Of a stretch of 64,000 bases of DNA, positions 1 through 9,856 are shown one piece after another. Position 1 is the first letter of the stretch; every line of letters starts with the position of its first letter. A model generated the notes under the pieces. The model did not search any database. It was not told where the DNA came from and saw only the letters and a list, made by a program, of their open reading frames with translations. The stretch covers positions 743,595 to 807,594 of the forward strand of contig JAEPQZ010000007.1 in assembly GCA_016758905.1 (NCBI GenBank). Reading direction: 5' to 3'. The stretch comes from Umbelopsis isabellina. Its lineage: Eukaryota > Mucoromycota > Umbelopsidomycetes > Umbelopsidales > Umbelopsidaceae. Made by a program: the position numbers and the translations under genes.

Positions 1-50
1 CTCAATATCAGTATTTGCCCGTGAACACATTCTAATATCAGTCTTTTTAG

Positions 51-735
51 TCAGAAAAGAAGGACGTGCGTTGGGAGAAGTCACCAAGTACCTAGTATAT
101 AATGCTCGTGAGTGCTTGTTCCCATCGATAAATCATTGAGTTTGCACATGCTGACAAGTACAATTCATTAGGCAAGAGACAGGAGGGTGGAGATACAGCC
201 GATCACTATTTCCTGCGAACTGAATGCATTGCTGGCGTCAAAGATATGAGATTCCAGGCCCTGATGCCCGATGTTTTGCATTGGTTAGGTATTCAAAAAA
301 TTGATCGCATGATGGTAAGGTTTTGGCATCTATAATGTTTGTAGTCAGTGAAACAAGTACTCAATCATATCATCCATGTTCGCACTATATTAGTCAATGT
401 CCAATATGGTAAGCCAACGAATTTCATGCTTGTGATATGTGAAATTGTACTAAAAGAGATGGTATTACTAGAAACATGACGCTATTGTTGATTCGGGTAT
501 CCCGATTCTCGAGCGTGTTCCTATTCCAGACGAGTTAATTCCAGCAGATTCAAGGTAAGATATGGGTTTTTTTGTTGAGTTTATCCGAGCTGGTACTGAT
601 CAGTTGTTCTGGCTTTGGAACAGAGTCGAGATAGATGCCAAAATTGCTTCTGGTTACTTTTCTACCGGCCAAGCTCTTACCAACGAAGCCCTGGCTAAAG
701 TTAAAGGTCGTGATTGGGAAGACATTGAGCACTAG
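51..735 (+). CDS. URC1: URC1-like GTP cyclohydrolase II family protein (3' part only)
   Basis: The 5' part lies outside the window. The visible exons are 51-107, 172-314, 394-408, 472-554 and 624-735, all joined in phase with GT-AG borders. The C-terminal product includes RKEGRALGEVTKYLVYNARK, then a TECxAGVxDMRFQ block, LMPDVLHWLGI and GIPILERVPIPDELIP. The last part resembles the RibA/GTP cyclohydrolase II C-terminus, where a lactone-like LGI...GIxVVERVPI pattern is typical. In fungi this family is represented by URC1, which acts in the uracil catabolism (URC) pathway; that role is family knowledge and not shown here. One exon of only 15 bases (394-408) encodes SMSNM. Bases 1-50 look like the end of an upstream intron. 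The gene converges on the membrane-protein gene ending at 1380. Confidence 0.82.
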
Positions 736-1379
736 GCAGGTGCTTCATTATACCTTGATATTTAGTGGTTTTATTTTGCTTTCGTATTTAACATATCTTC
801 AAGTTTCTTCTCATGAAAATGCTTAATACATGTGCAAGGACTGTTGTCCTTGTTCTAAGGATACCATAGTACAAATATTACGGATGGTTTTTTTTTCTGT
901 TTTCCTCTACTCTGCAATAAAGGTTTTTCGATGCAAAAGTATGGGTCTGGTTTTTTTATTGTTTTCAGTAACTTTAAACGGAAAAACAAAAAGGCAGGAG
1001 GGGCACATAAAACTTTGCACATGCGAGATTCCCTAGAAATGAATTTTGCAAACTAAGAAAAAATGGGTACCAATAAAGGGGGTATCAAATAAAACAGAAA
1101 AAGAAAGGCTATCGAAGCGGATTGACATTGTGGGCAGCACCCGGCTACCTTGTCACTACCACTTGCGATATTTTGAAATGAGAAGTTTTGTACTGTTACA
1201 AGAAAAAAGGGGGTTTACGTGTGTTAAAAAAAAAGGTGAATAGAAATTGATAATTGGCTTCAGAGATGAGAGGATGACAGTGAGTAGGAGCGAGAGAGGT
1301 GTGAAGAAGGTGACTGACGTCACTGCCATAAGGAAATGCTGTAAGGGAAAAATGACAAAAGAAAAAAATACAGAAAAAA
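736..1379. other. Convergent intergenic region
   Basis: This stretch lies between the 3' ends of the URC1-like gene and the membrane-protein gene. It is AT-rich and presumably holds both 3' UTRs. The small open frames here have no recognisable domain or splice partners, and I see no RNA gene or repeat. Confidence 0.5.
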
Positions 1380-2585
1380 TCAGTCCTGCCGTATCCGGGA
1401 CGGATTGGTCGTGGAATCTGACTGCTGTCGATGCCTGCTAGGGACCGTGCTAGGGTAATCTGGAATCAGATATGATGGTGGAGCACTGGGTGTATAGGCA
1501 GGAGGTGCATCTTGACTAGACGCTATGGAAGCATCATCTCGGAAAGGTCGTGATGACTGACTACTGGATGGTTGTTGACTACTAGTCGATGGCAGATAAT
1601 TATTAGGTCGATAATGAAGGTCGTGTTCATGTTCGGCACCTAATTCTTTAGCTGATGGCGCTGACGGAGGTGGTATGGCCTGAGTTTGCGCTAGAGTATG
1701 TGTATTACGTCGCGATCGAGATATATCATCAGATAATTGAGGAATGTCAAGGTAATGCGTACGAAGTGCATTGTTGCTGGTTTGCGCCGGCGGTAAAGGC
1801 GCCAACATGGGAGCAGATGGGTTGTATTCAGAGTAACGCTGGCCATCTGCTAAATAATTGAATGCTGTGGATTGCCTGGTGTGTGGTGGCGAGCTACCAT
1901 TGCCACGGTCACTTCCATTGTTATTATAGCCACCGTTATCACTATTCACAACGGCGGTTGGCTGTTGAAGCTCGATATCGGCGGATCTCTTGAGTTCTCT
2001 TCTCTTTCGGTCTCGTCGTCGTATTAACAAGAGTGTAGCTACAGCAATAATGGAAACAAAACCAGCTGTGCCCATTATGGATGATATGAGGACCATACGC
2101 TTCAAAGCGCTTCCATCGTTTTGGTATTGAGTAGGATTATCACTAGTATTTGCGTCCTGGCTGGAGGCGTCAGTAGGAGTAGTGCCATCTCCCGCAGACG
2201 CGGTATTATCAGGTTGAGAAGCAGTAGAACTGGAGTCACCAGGAGCGACCATGTATGGCTCAACAGGGTCACCATTCTGCCATGGGTTATTTGACCCTCC
2301 TGAATCGTCGTTGCCGTCGTTGTCACCATGGTGCGTTTTACCCGTCGGCGAGGGTGTAATGACTATGACAACGGTTTTAGTGGTAGTTGTACCCTCGTTT
2401 GGAGTGCTGGAGTAATCTTTGTCCAGTTTTTTAATGTTTAGATCGGGGGCGTCTATAGTTGGGAGGGCAGCTGGAGCCTGTGCATTAACTAAGGAACAGA
2501 TGACAAAGAGGAGCAATATAGTGTATAAGAGTTTCGTCGCATATGGACTATGGTGCGTTCGCGAACGAATCGTCCTTGACCCCAT
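1380..2585 (-). CDS. Single-pass Ser/Thr-rich membrane protein, possible surface sensor
   Basis: This is one uninterrupted frame of 401 residues. Residues 18-35 form a hydrophobic signal sequence ending VNAQ. The ectodomain (about 36-163) is rich in Ser, Thr, Asn, Gly and Asp and has no cysteine. A transmembrane segment spans about 164-188 and is followed at once by RRRDRKRR, a strong stop-transfer and cytoplasmic anchor. The tail of about 200 residues is low-complexity and rich in Ser, Pro, Asn and Gln. This type I layout is that of Mid2/Wsc-type fungal cell-wall stress sensors, but I recognise no conserved domain, so the sensor role is inference. It is divergent from the WSC gene at 3584, with about 1 kb between the two starts. 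A plain cell-wall-linked mucin-like protein is the main alternative. Confidence 0.75.
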   Translation of the reverse strand: MGSRTIRSRTHHSPYATKLLYTILLLFVICSLVNAQAPAALPTIDAPDLNIKKLDKDYSSTPNEGTTTTKTVVIVITPSPTGKTHHGDNDGNDDSGGSNNPWQNGDPVEPYMVAPGDSSSTASQPDNTASAGDGTTPTDASSQDANTSDNPTQYQNDGSALKRMVLISSIMGTAGFVSIIAVATLLLIRRRDRKRRELKRSADIELQQPTAVVNSDNGGYNNNGSDRGNGSSPPHTRQSTAFNYLADGQRYSEYNPSAPMLAPLPPAQTSNNALRTHYLDIPQLSDDISRSRRNTHTLAQTQAIPPPSAPSAKELGAEHEHDLHYRPNNYLPSTSSQQPSSSQSSRPFRDDASIASSQDAPPAYTPSAPPSYLIPDYPSTVPSRHRQQSDSTTNPSRIRQD

Positions 2586-3583
2586 TGATAATCAAATGGT
2601 CAAATGCGCGACAACGCCGAATGGGTTAGATGGTACAAGCAAAAGGAGGGAGAAATCGATAAAAAAGGGTGAATGAGTGTGAAACCCGACAGGCAGACGA
2701 AAAGTCGGACCTTAGGGTCACAGAAAAAAAATATAAAAAAACCCTGAATCTGCCGCCTGATTGGTTGATAAATGCGTCCAGCCTCATTGCCTGCATCTCA
2801 CGGTTCGCTCGTTCGCGCTTTTTGTGCGAGTGGTGGCTCACAAAGCTGTGGAAGAAGGAGGTATATATTATATGATACCACTGTTCAACTGGCTGTTCAA
2901 GATCCTTTAGTACAAATTATTGCAACGGTAACCTCACTGTACTCGCCTTGATGGCTGATTATCATTCAGCATGGTTCTCCCGGGAATACAAAGTTTATAA
3001 TTTGAATTTGAATGTCCACGTTATCAAATGGCTTGTGAGACCAAGACGATGCCTACATCTTAATAGCAAACACCAATAGCACTTTGTCACCGTCTAAATG
3101 AAATGCTTTCCATTTGCTCAAACTAAGCTCTATCAGCAACAATTGCATTTTTTAATGGATATTTTGTCAGATGGATCTCCTCTGATTTTAGCATTTTCGT
3201 TGCAATGAAACTGGTGTTTGGTTATCTTTTGTACGATGGAATTTTGTTGTTGCACATCATGTGGTGTCAGGCATGAGCATTGGCCTGATTTAATGCATTA
3301 AGCTCAAGTAAAATATTACTGGCAATCAAATGTGTTATTAAATCCTTTTCATGGTCCCTGGAATCATTGCCCTCCCCCCCCCCCTTGAATATTCATATAT
3401 CCTGCTCTGGAACCCTGTAATGCCAGCGTTTAGATTTGCATGCCGAGCGACATAAAACAATCAGAGCTCCAATATCATGCTTTACATTCCATCCGTTTCC
3501 ACTACAGTATCGGGCCGTTTTGTCTATTTTCTTTGAAAGCACAGAGCAATAATCTTTCGGCTCAAGGTGCTGCAAAATTAGCA
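2586..3583. other. Divergent promoter region between two surface-protein genes
   Basis: About 1 kb separates the start of the minus-strand membrane protein (2585) from the start of the WSC protein (3584). It is AT-rich, with a run of 11 C bases near 3374-3384. The frames in it are short and unsupported. It presumably carries both promoters. Confidence 0.5.
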
Positions 3584-4303
3584 ATGGTATCTATACATTT
3601 CCACATCCTATTACTATTTTCCATATTTGTCAATGTATTGGCGCAAAAGTATAAGGGATGTTACGAGGACAGTCTTAGAAAGCCCATTTTCAATGGCCTG
3701 GGACAGAATGGTCCTCACATGGATGGACAACTCTCCATCAGCTCGTGCAGCGCTTATTGCTCCACAATGAACTTCCCTTACATGGCTGTACAAGAAGGAA
3801 TAATGTGCTTCTGTTCGAGAGTACTACCATCGGTAAATTGGAAACCAACTTTTGCTTTATTGAACTTATCAATCACATGTTGACCTGCCGTATTTTCGTA
3901 GAAAGAGCCTGTGGACGACAAATTATGTGATGTCGCCTGCTCCGGAAATACCTACGAGGTCTGTGGGGGTATAGGATACATTTCGGCCTATACAACAACA
4001 TCTTTTCTGGAGCAAGAGGGTCCAAATGTTTCGGACACTTATGATCAATCATCCGGCAATCCCAATGCTTTGAGCGTGTATCGCCAAATGTCACCCTTTT
4101 CTGTTGGGATGTACTGTATCATAGGAACTATTATAGTCGCAATTGTGGTTCTTTTTGTATATATCCTAAAAACATTGCTAAAGGATTCAAACAGGGAAGA
4201 TGAAGAAAAAACTGCTGCAAAACATGCTTTATTCAATCCTTGGTCGTTGGCGATTCTTTTTGGCTGTAATAAACGACAGCGAAGCATACAAGCTACAGTT
4301 TAA
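3584..4303 (+). CDS. WSC-domain membrane protein
   Basis: Exons 3584-3832 and 3902-4303 join in phase 0 across a 69-base intron (GTAAAT...GTAG) and give 216 residues. The start at 3584 was chosen because it opens a clear signal peptide (ending VLAQ). An open frame runs further upstream to 3440 but lacks coding character. The signal is followed by a WSC domain (KYKGCYEDS..., then a spaced Cys pattern SCSAYCS, MCFCS, LCDVACSGN and CGG). WSC domains bind carbohydrate and are typical of cell-wall integrity sensors. A transmembrane helix follows (about residues 156-180) and then a short basic/acidic tail. The ectodomain has almost no Ser/Thr-rich stalk, unlike yeast Wsc1-3, so a sensing role is less certain than membrane attachment. 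The INTS2-like gene begins only about 76 bases downstream. Confidence 0.85.
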
Positions 4304-4379
4304 AGATTCGCACGGCTTATTTCAAAATGAGCTGCCAAAAATTTAGAAGTCTGATCCATTGTGCTTTACCTAACAATTT

Positions 4380-6172
4380 ATGGCAGAACAACGCGCGTTC
4401 GATACAGCGTTCATAGCCACTCGTTATTCAGAATACAAGCAAAACTACTTCAAAATAGGATGGGAGGATACGGTGATATATCTGAACTTCTTTTACTTGG
4501 AATGAAGAATGGAAACTAAAACCTCGTACATGACAGAGGCAACCCATTGTACCTGCAGAATGGAGCGAAATGTCATATGACGAACGTGCAATGTAAGAAT
4601 TTGTCACCAGTCTTTCAGCATTCTTCTCTTACATTATAGATATTAATATTCTCGAGAAGAGCCGTTTTGGTCGACCTTTTCACCATATATCAACGTGGTC
4701 GAAATGCCGCATTATCCTCTAAATTTGTAAAGTCGTGTGCGACGAGCATAGGAAGTGAGAGTTTAGCCAACGACATATATGACATGCTTCCTTGGTTGAT
4801 TACTTGGTTCGTGGAGCTGGATGGAAACAATGAAACGGAATCTCTTGAGGTAACGATCTTAATAAAATGCTTGGTGCTCAAGTGATATAGTACTAACGTG
4901 AACATTAGCCTCTAGTAAAGTGCTTCATCTACTTGCCCACACGAGTTACACTATTAAATGGTCTCATTTCCTACGACGAGGCTACCTTTGCATTGGTAAA
5001 CTTCATGCTCTGATATCGCAGCAACCAGACGCAACCAAAAACTGATTTAGCATTCATCTCTTAGATCGTAGACACTCTTCTTCAAGCTGCAAGCACTGGC
5101 TCTAGTCAACTCAATTTTCATATAAGGTATGTTATACAAAGAGTCTCAATAAACTACATGACAGTATTTAACAAGGTATCTAGTGAAAGCATTTATACAC
5201 TCGTTCAACAGTTCCCTAAACGCGCACTAGCTGTACGATTCAAATTAGTGCAAGCCCAAATATTGCCTGAACTCGCTCTGCGTTTGACAATCTCCCATAT
5301 TCATGACGATGTAAGTTGAGAACGTTAGTAATAGAGAATTTCGGGACATAGCCCTGACAACAGTATTTGCAGGTAGACTTTTTAAATGGAGAATTTACTG
5401 GTTTACCATCATGGATATTATCACAATCCTCTAAAGTTGCCCCGCACATTGCAACTATGAAGAACCATCTTTGCGATATGGCCATGAAAGAAGTGGTATG
5501 AATATTTAATGAGACCTACACATGATAACATTTCGAATTTACCAGCTATCTGTTAAGGGTGTAGAAGATGCCGATCAGCTCAAGTTAGAAAAACTTTTGC
5601 GAGCAATAATTGGCGTATTGGGATTATTTGGTATCAAGGCAACAGAAGAACAGTTCCGAGTTTGTCTTCAAGTCATTCGCAAGGCTCAGACAGCACGGTA
5701 CGTTTTAATTATCATCATATTGGTCTTTGCAACGTCTGCTCAACCTTATTGGATTCAGGTCTATAGAGCTTAGCCTTTGTTTCGTATTAATATGTGCTGA
5801 ACAAGTTTTACGGCTGCCATTGGTAAGTGATGTTTTGAACTGCATCATAGAGAGTCATAGTTGGCTAATGCCTGTGCAGCGCGAACGGAATGCCTTGATG
5901 AAATACGTTTGCGAAACAGAGAAGACTGAAGTGCCCGCTTTGATAGCGATAGCATTTGCATCGAATCAAATATTGCAAGTGGAGACACTTGTACGCCAAA
6001 AGCTTAATATGAACCTCATGATACGTAAGTGCACTTTTTACTGTTCCCTTCAAGGCATAATCTAACACGTTGTCCCTTCATCTTAGCCAAACTTGGTCTG
6101 TTTGAAATGCAGAAACTCTTTAAAACCCTGGAAACTGACATTTACGCAAAGTTCAGTGCACCACAAATTTAA
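4380..6172 (+). CDS. Integrator complex subunit 2 (INTS2) N-terminal-like protein
   Basis: Nine exons join in phase: 4640-4849, 4909-4995, 5065-5126, 5184-5310, 5373-5495, 5546-5697, 5759-5822, 5880-6024 and 6087-6172. A possible first exon, 4380-4472, starts at ATG and is joined by a 167-base intron; this 5' end is uncertain. The product is about 382 residues. Similarity to human INTS2, recalled from memory, includes LLRAIIGVLGLFGIKATEEQ (human LLRLYCALMGIAGLKPTEEE), ELSLCFVLI (human SLSFCMLL) and IAFASNQILQVETLVRQKLN (human AMYFHSNQLSAIIDLVCSTL). The stop codon falls where INTS2 would be under half complete (about 1,200 residues in animals). The protein is therefore an N-terminal-only form or one half of a split gene. 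Integrator processes snRNAs and attenuates transcription in animals, and it is absent from yeasts. The role here is unknown. Confidence 0.68.
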
Positions 6173-6381
6173 ACAAAAATGAACGACAGCGATAATGTTT
6201 CAACCTTTCTGTATTAAATGTTTTCCGGAGGGTATTTACATAGATAACAATAGTTTTGTATGATTAGTAGACGTTGTCAATATACACAATTTACAATAAC
6301 AATAGTGGCGAAAACGTATATAATACATGTAAAGATTCTGATTTGAGAGTTCGAAGTCTAAATGATCATATCAACGAATGG

Positions 6382-8067
6382 TTATGGCTGGAAACTGTCA
6401 TCCTCTAGCAATTTCCTGATATTTCATTAGAGACAATGGTCTGGTGGTTGGGTGGCTTGATTGAGAATGTACTTACCATTGTTCGTCAGTGAGCGGCTCA
6501 TAAGTGCTCGCAGACGGCGGTGCTGTTGCAACAGGTGGTGTAGTAGGTTGATTGGCTAAATACTAATATTAAATGTATGTTCTAATTTGAAAAGTTCGAG
6601 GTGAGAGCGATCGTGTTACTCACATGTGGATTCATTCAATTGCCTAGTTTCCTTATCTTTTTGCTTTTTGCGTTCCCGCGCAACTCTGATTAGACTATCA
6701 AATTCGGATTCATATTTTCGCTGTAAACAATGAAGGTCAAAGATACTGCGCTAGTGATTAGTTGAAATTTGAATCATTCATGCTTCATAGTGCTCAAAAA
6801 GGATATTGTGCTGCTCTATGTCGTTATCTTCAACTTTCTTGCCGGCTCCTCTAGATTGAATCTCCTCTTCTTCAGCCAGCTTCTTCCGTAAAGCTTTCGC
6901 ATCTAAGGGATTCAATGAATCTTCATTCGCACTATAGATCGAAAGATACGTCTTATGGCGTTGTATCAAGGCTGCTTTATCTCCATGATCAGGTAAACCT
7001 AGATCCTATACCAATATCTCAAAATTAACAGAGACGCTATGGTGGTGGCAATTCGGAATTGTGATCTTACTCGAAGTTCCTTCTTCAAGCGCGCTTGTGA
7101 CTCCAAATTATACACTATTCGTTTCGGCTTCGGTCCAGTATTTACATTTTTCACCCTTGTCCTGTTTGAGATATGAAAATGGTGTAATTGTGAGAGCCAT
7201 ATCTCTGCAAGCTTAGCATGGCTAGAAGAGCTTACGGAGGGGAATTGGCCGATGATTGCGGATTTCTAAACATTAACTGTCCTTTCGGTGACTGTAGTTC
7301 GCTTATCGGTGTCATTTCCTTCTTGTCTAGAACTGGGTCTGGTTTATTCTGCATGCACAAGTCCAAGTGTTGATTCAAATGTCGCATTTCCATTTTCCGC
7401 GAGCATATCGGACAATTCACTTGACTATTATCTATAGAAGCAAATGACAGTCAGCAATAAATACCTGATTGTGGAAGATCGTTATACATACCATTTAACT
7501 CGACTTCAACGGACGTCTCTGTTAAAGTTTGGGTTGGCGTCACTGCTACAGCCTCGGTTACTGTCTCTGTCTCAGCAGAGGAGGGCTGAGATGCTGACCG
7601 TCGCGAGGAACTCCGCGTTACTCGTGTAGGTGTCGACGATGTAGGGTTCGCAGAAGTCTGACTTGAGGTATCCATAGGGCTATCTCTCATTAAGCTTGTC
7701 TCTTCACTCTCTTTCTCAAGATCAAGAACTTGCTTTCTACAGAATGATTCACCGGTTAGTCGAATGCAGGGTAGCCGGCAAATCCCGACGGGGATCTTTA
7801 CCTATTTGCCTTCCATATCCCTACTAGATAATCTACAACCAAATTATTATGTAGCTTGGATTCAATTGCAGGGTGTCGGCAAGATGGGCAGACTTCTTCT
7901 GCACTCAACGATCGCCTGATGCAAAGCGAACAGAATGTATGCGAGCATGTGGCTAAAATAACAGCAGTATTAAAGAATTCTTTGCAAATCGGACAGCGAA
8001 GATGGTCATCGAGACCCTGGAACGCAAGGTTGTTGAAGTCTGTGGGATCGTCAATGCCACTGTCCAT
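6382..8067 (-). CDS. RAD18: RAD18-type E3 ubiquitin ligase (RING, UBZ4, SAP)
   Basis: Rad18 with Rad6 mono-ubiquitinates PCNA at stalled forks. The start at 8067 gives MDSGIDDPTDF. The RING (about residues 25-65) reads CPICKEFF...CSHTFCSLC...CPSCR. A basic Ser/Thr linker follows, then a UBZ4 finger (CPIC...HLNQHLDLC). A SAP-like block then gives GPKPKRIVYNL and LRDLGLPDHGDKAALIQRH. The last conserved piece, RKYESEFDSLI, matches human YRKKHKSEFQLL. Exons are 8067-7802, 7736-7492, 7431-7236, about 7163-7071, 7005-6807, 6722-6624, 6555-6477 and 6415-6382. The junction between the third and fourth exons does not close in phase with the obvious borders (donor 7235, acceptor 7164). An acceptor at about 7206 would fit, but it leaves a 31-base intron. 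The fifth intron is a probable U12 AT-AC intron, listed separately. Confidence 0.88.
6723..6806 (-). other. Probable U12-type AT-AC intron in RAD18
   Basis: Reading the minus strand, the intron starts ATATCCTTTTT, which matches the U12 donor consensus ATATCCTTT. It ends TTTAC. Near the end lies TCTTTGACCT, a good fit to the U12 branch motif TCCTTRACY, about a dozen bases before the acceptor. Removing these 84 bases joins CAC A|AG CGA and restores the conserved QHKRKYESEF. No GT donor exists in the right place; without splicing, the frame stops a few codons later. U12 introns are known from some early-diverging fungi and are missing from most Dikarya. Confidence 0.82.
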
Positions 8068-8450
8068 TGGAAAAGTTCGCAAGTTCGCGTTGGAAAGCAA
8101 AAAGTACAAAAAATAAGAACTGAAAAATTTGGTGAATTTACGCGCGCGCCTAATTAACATTGAAATTTTTGCTCATTTCTAGTACTTGTAATTCAAGCCT
8201 GCTGCCGTATCAAAGTTCCTGAAAAAGACTGGTTTCCATAGTTTGAACTGTGTAAGATGTATTTTTTACTGCGCAAGATATATTTTGTGAGAAATGCTCT
8301 CATGAATGGTATTGCGTGAGGAGCTTGTTTTGATGTGGTATATATTATTTTATTCTATTACTTTCTTTTATAAAAAGAGCTTTGCTAATAACAAATAATA
8401 CATTCTTCAGGGAATATCTTCGATTATTATCATTATTTACAGTGTTATAT

Positions 8451-9856
8451 TCATGGAAACATTTGGTTTTCGGAAGCAGCACTTTGTTGCATGGACTTCC
8501 TAAGGTTGCTTAGGTGCGATTCATGAGCTTTAAGTCTATCTTTTGCATCCTGTCGACTTTGCTTTTTTTCCTTTTTCATCCTCTTTTGTTCGTCGGCAGC
8601 TTCCTGAGGGTTACGATCAGGGTCATAGTGTCCCTCTCCAGCTTCGACACCACGTTCGGGTTGTCTTGATGGAGGTGGTGTAGGAAAGTATTTATAGTAG
8701 GCGTTTGATATAGCAAAGACACCGTAGATAACTAAGCCAACTCCAACTACTACCAGGAAAAATTTGCCTCCTCCATTGGTGTTGAGCGAACTAATACTTT
8801 TGGCAACGACACTGACATTGCCACTTGGTACAGGGTCCTTCAAAGTTTTCCACATGAAAGCTGACACCATGCAAAACACAGCGCCGCGAGCAAAGAAGCC
8901 AATTCGTCCAGCAGTGTGAACTATAACCGCCTCCCATTTTCTAGGGAAATCGGGTTCTGATGTTCGTAGATCGCTAATAAAGCCGCCTCCGATACAATTG
9001 ATCAATTGTGTGATAGTTCCAATGATAAAAGCGATTCCGACTATGCCCAATCCGGCCATGCCAATTTTACTGTTGGCCCAACTAGCTGGAAATTGTTTGT
9101 TCGAAGCTGTCAATTGCTGTTGTTCCGGTGTTTCAAAGATCATCTTCATGATGTAATAGGTATAGGCAATATATACAAGGCCAGAAACGAATGGTGATAA
9201 TCGGTATCTGAAGAAATTTTTCTTTTTACTAAAAGAAGCGTCGCTACCTTGACCAGTAAATGATTCCCATAATCTTTGGAATGTCTGTTAGTAAATTGGT
9301 TTGAAAAACTTCAAGTGTTCCGCACGTGAGACTCTTACCTCCAAATGATGTAAGTGAGCAATCCGATTGCCATGACAATTAGAAGGGGTCGGCCAATACC
9401 AGGAATACCCCCAAGCAGTAAGAAAGCACCTTGAGGACTTTCGTTGCCAGTACTGTTGTTGGGAGTCTCTTGACCGCTCACATTAGTTAAAATTAGTACT
9501 CCAATAATGCTGTGGAGGGACATTGTTAGAAATAAAACTTTTTTTACAGGTTATGATTTCCATTCATCGTCCACTTACCCATACACCATGCCTTTTGCGC
9601 AAAATCCAATTTGGCCAAAGATACGGACTATTTTACGATGTTTGGTGCTGACACCGCCTATCCATCGACTTCTTTCCTTCTGCTCTTGCTGATTTTGGTC
9701 AGAGGCATCGCTATCGCTAGATACGTTGTCAAGGCTGGATGTGTCTCCACGTTCTAAATCGACATTGTCTGTCGTTGCTTGCTGCGGTTTTTCATTACTA
9801 ATCTCATTCTCTTCGTGTATTGATCGCTTCGAAAATTTGAAAGGTGAGAAGCGCAT
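8451..9856 (-). CDS. DUF1206 multi-pass membrane protein
   Basis: Exons 9856-9579, 9509-9339 and 9273-8451 join in phase and give 423 residues. The third exon uses the acceptor CCAAAG, which yields TYIIWRLWESFTGQG; the nearer-looking AACAG breaks the frame. The N-terminus (about 1-75) is acidic and disordered. Three similar membrane units follow. Each opens with a glycine/aromatic motif (FGQIGFCAKGMVYG, FRYRLSPFVSGLVYIAYTYY, TAGRIGFFARGAVFCMV) and contains two hydrophobic helices. That triplicated pattern is characteristic of DUF1206, a family best known from bacteria. The C-terminal 80 residues are charged and probably coiled coil (EQKRMKKEKKQSRQDAKDR). Function is unknown. It lies upstream of RAD18 on the same strand and is divergent from the PDI gene. 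Confidence 0.82.

Noticed and set aside
3374-3384. Run of 11 C bases
   Set aside because: A simple homopolymer in an intergenic region; no structure or conserved context around it.
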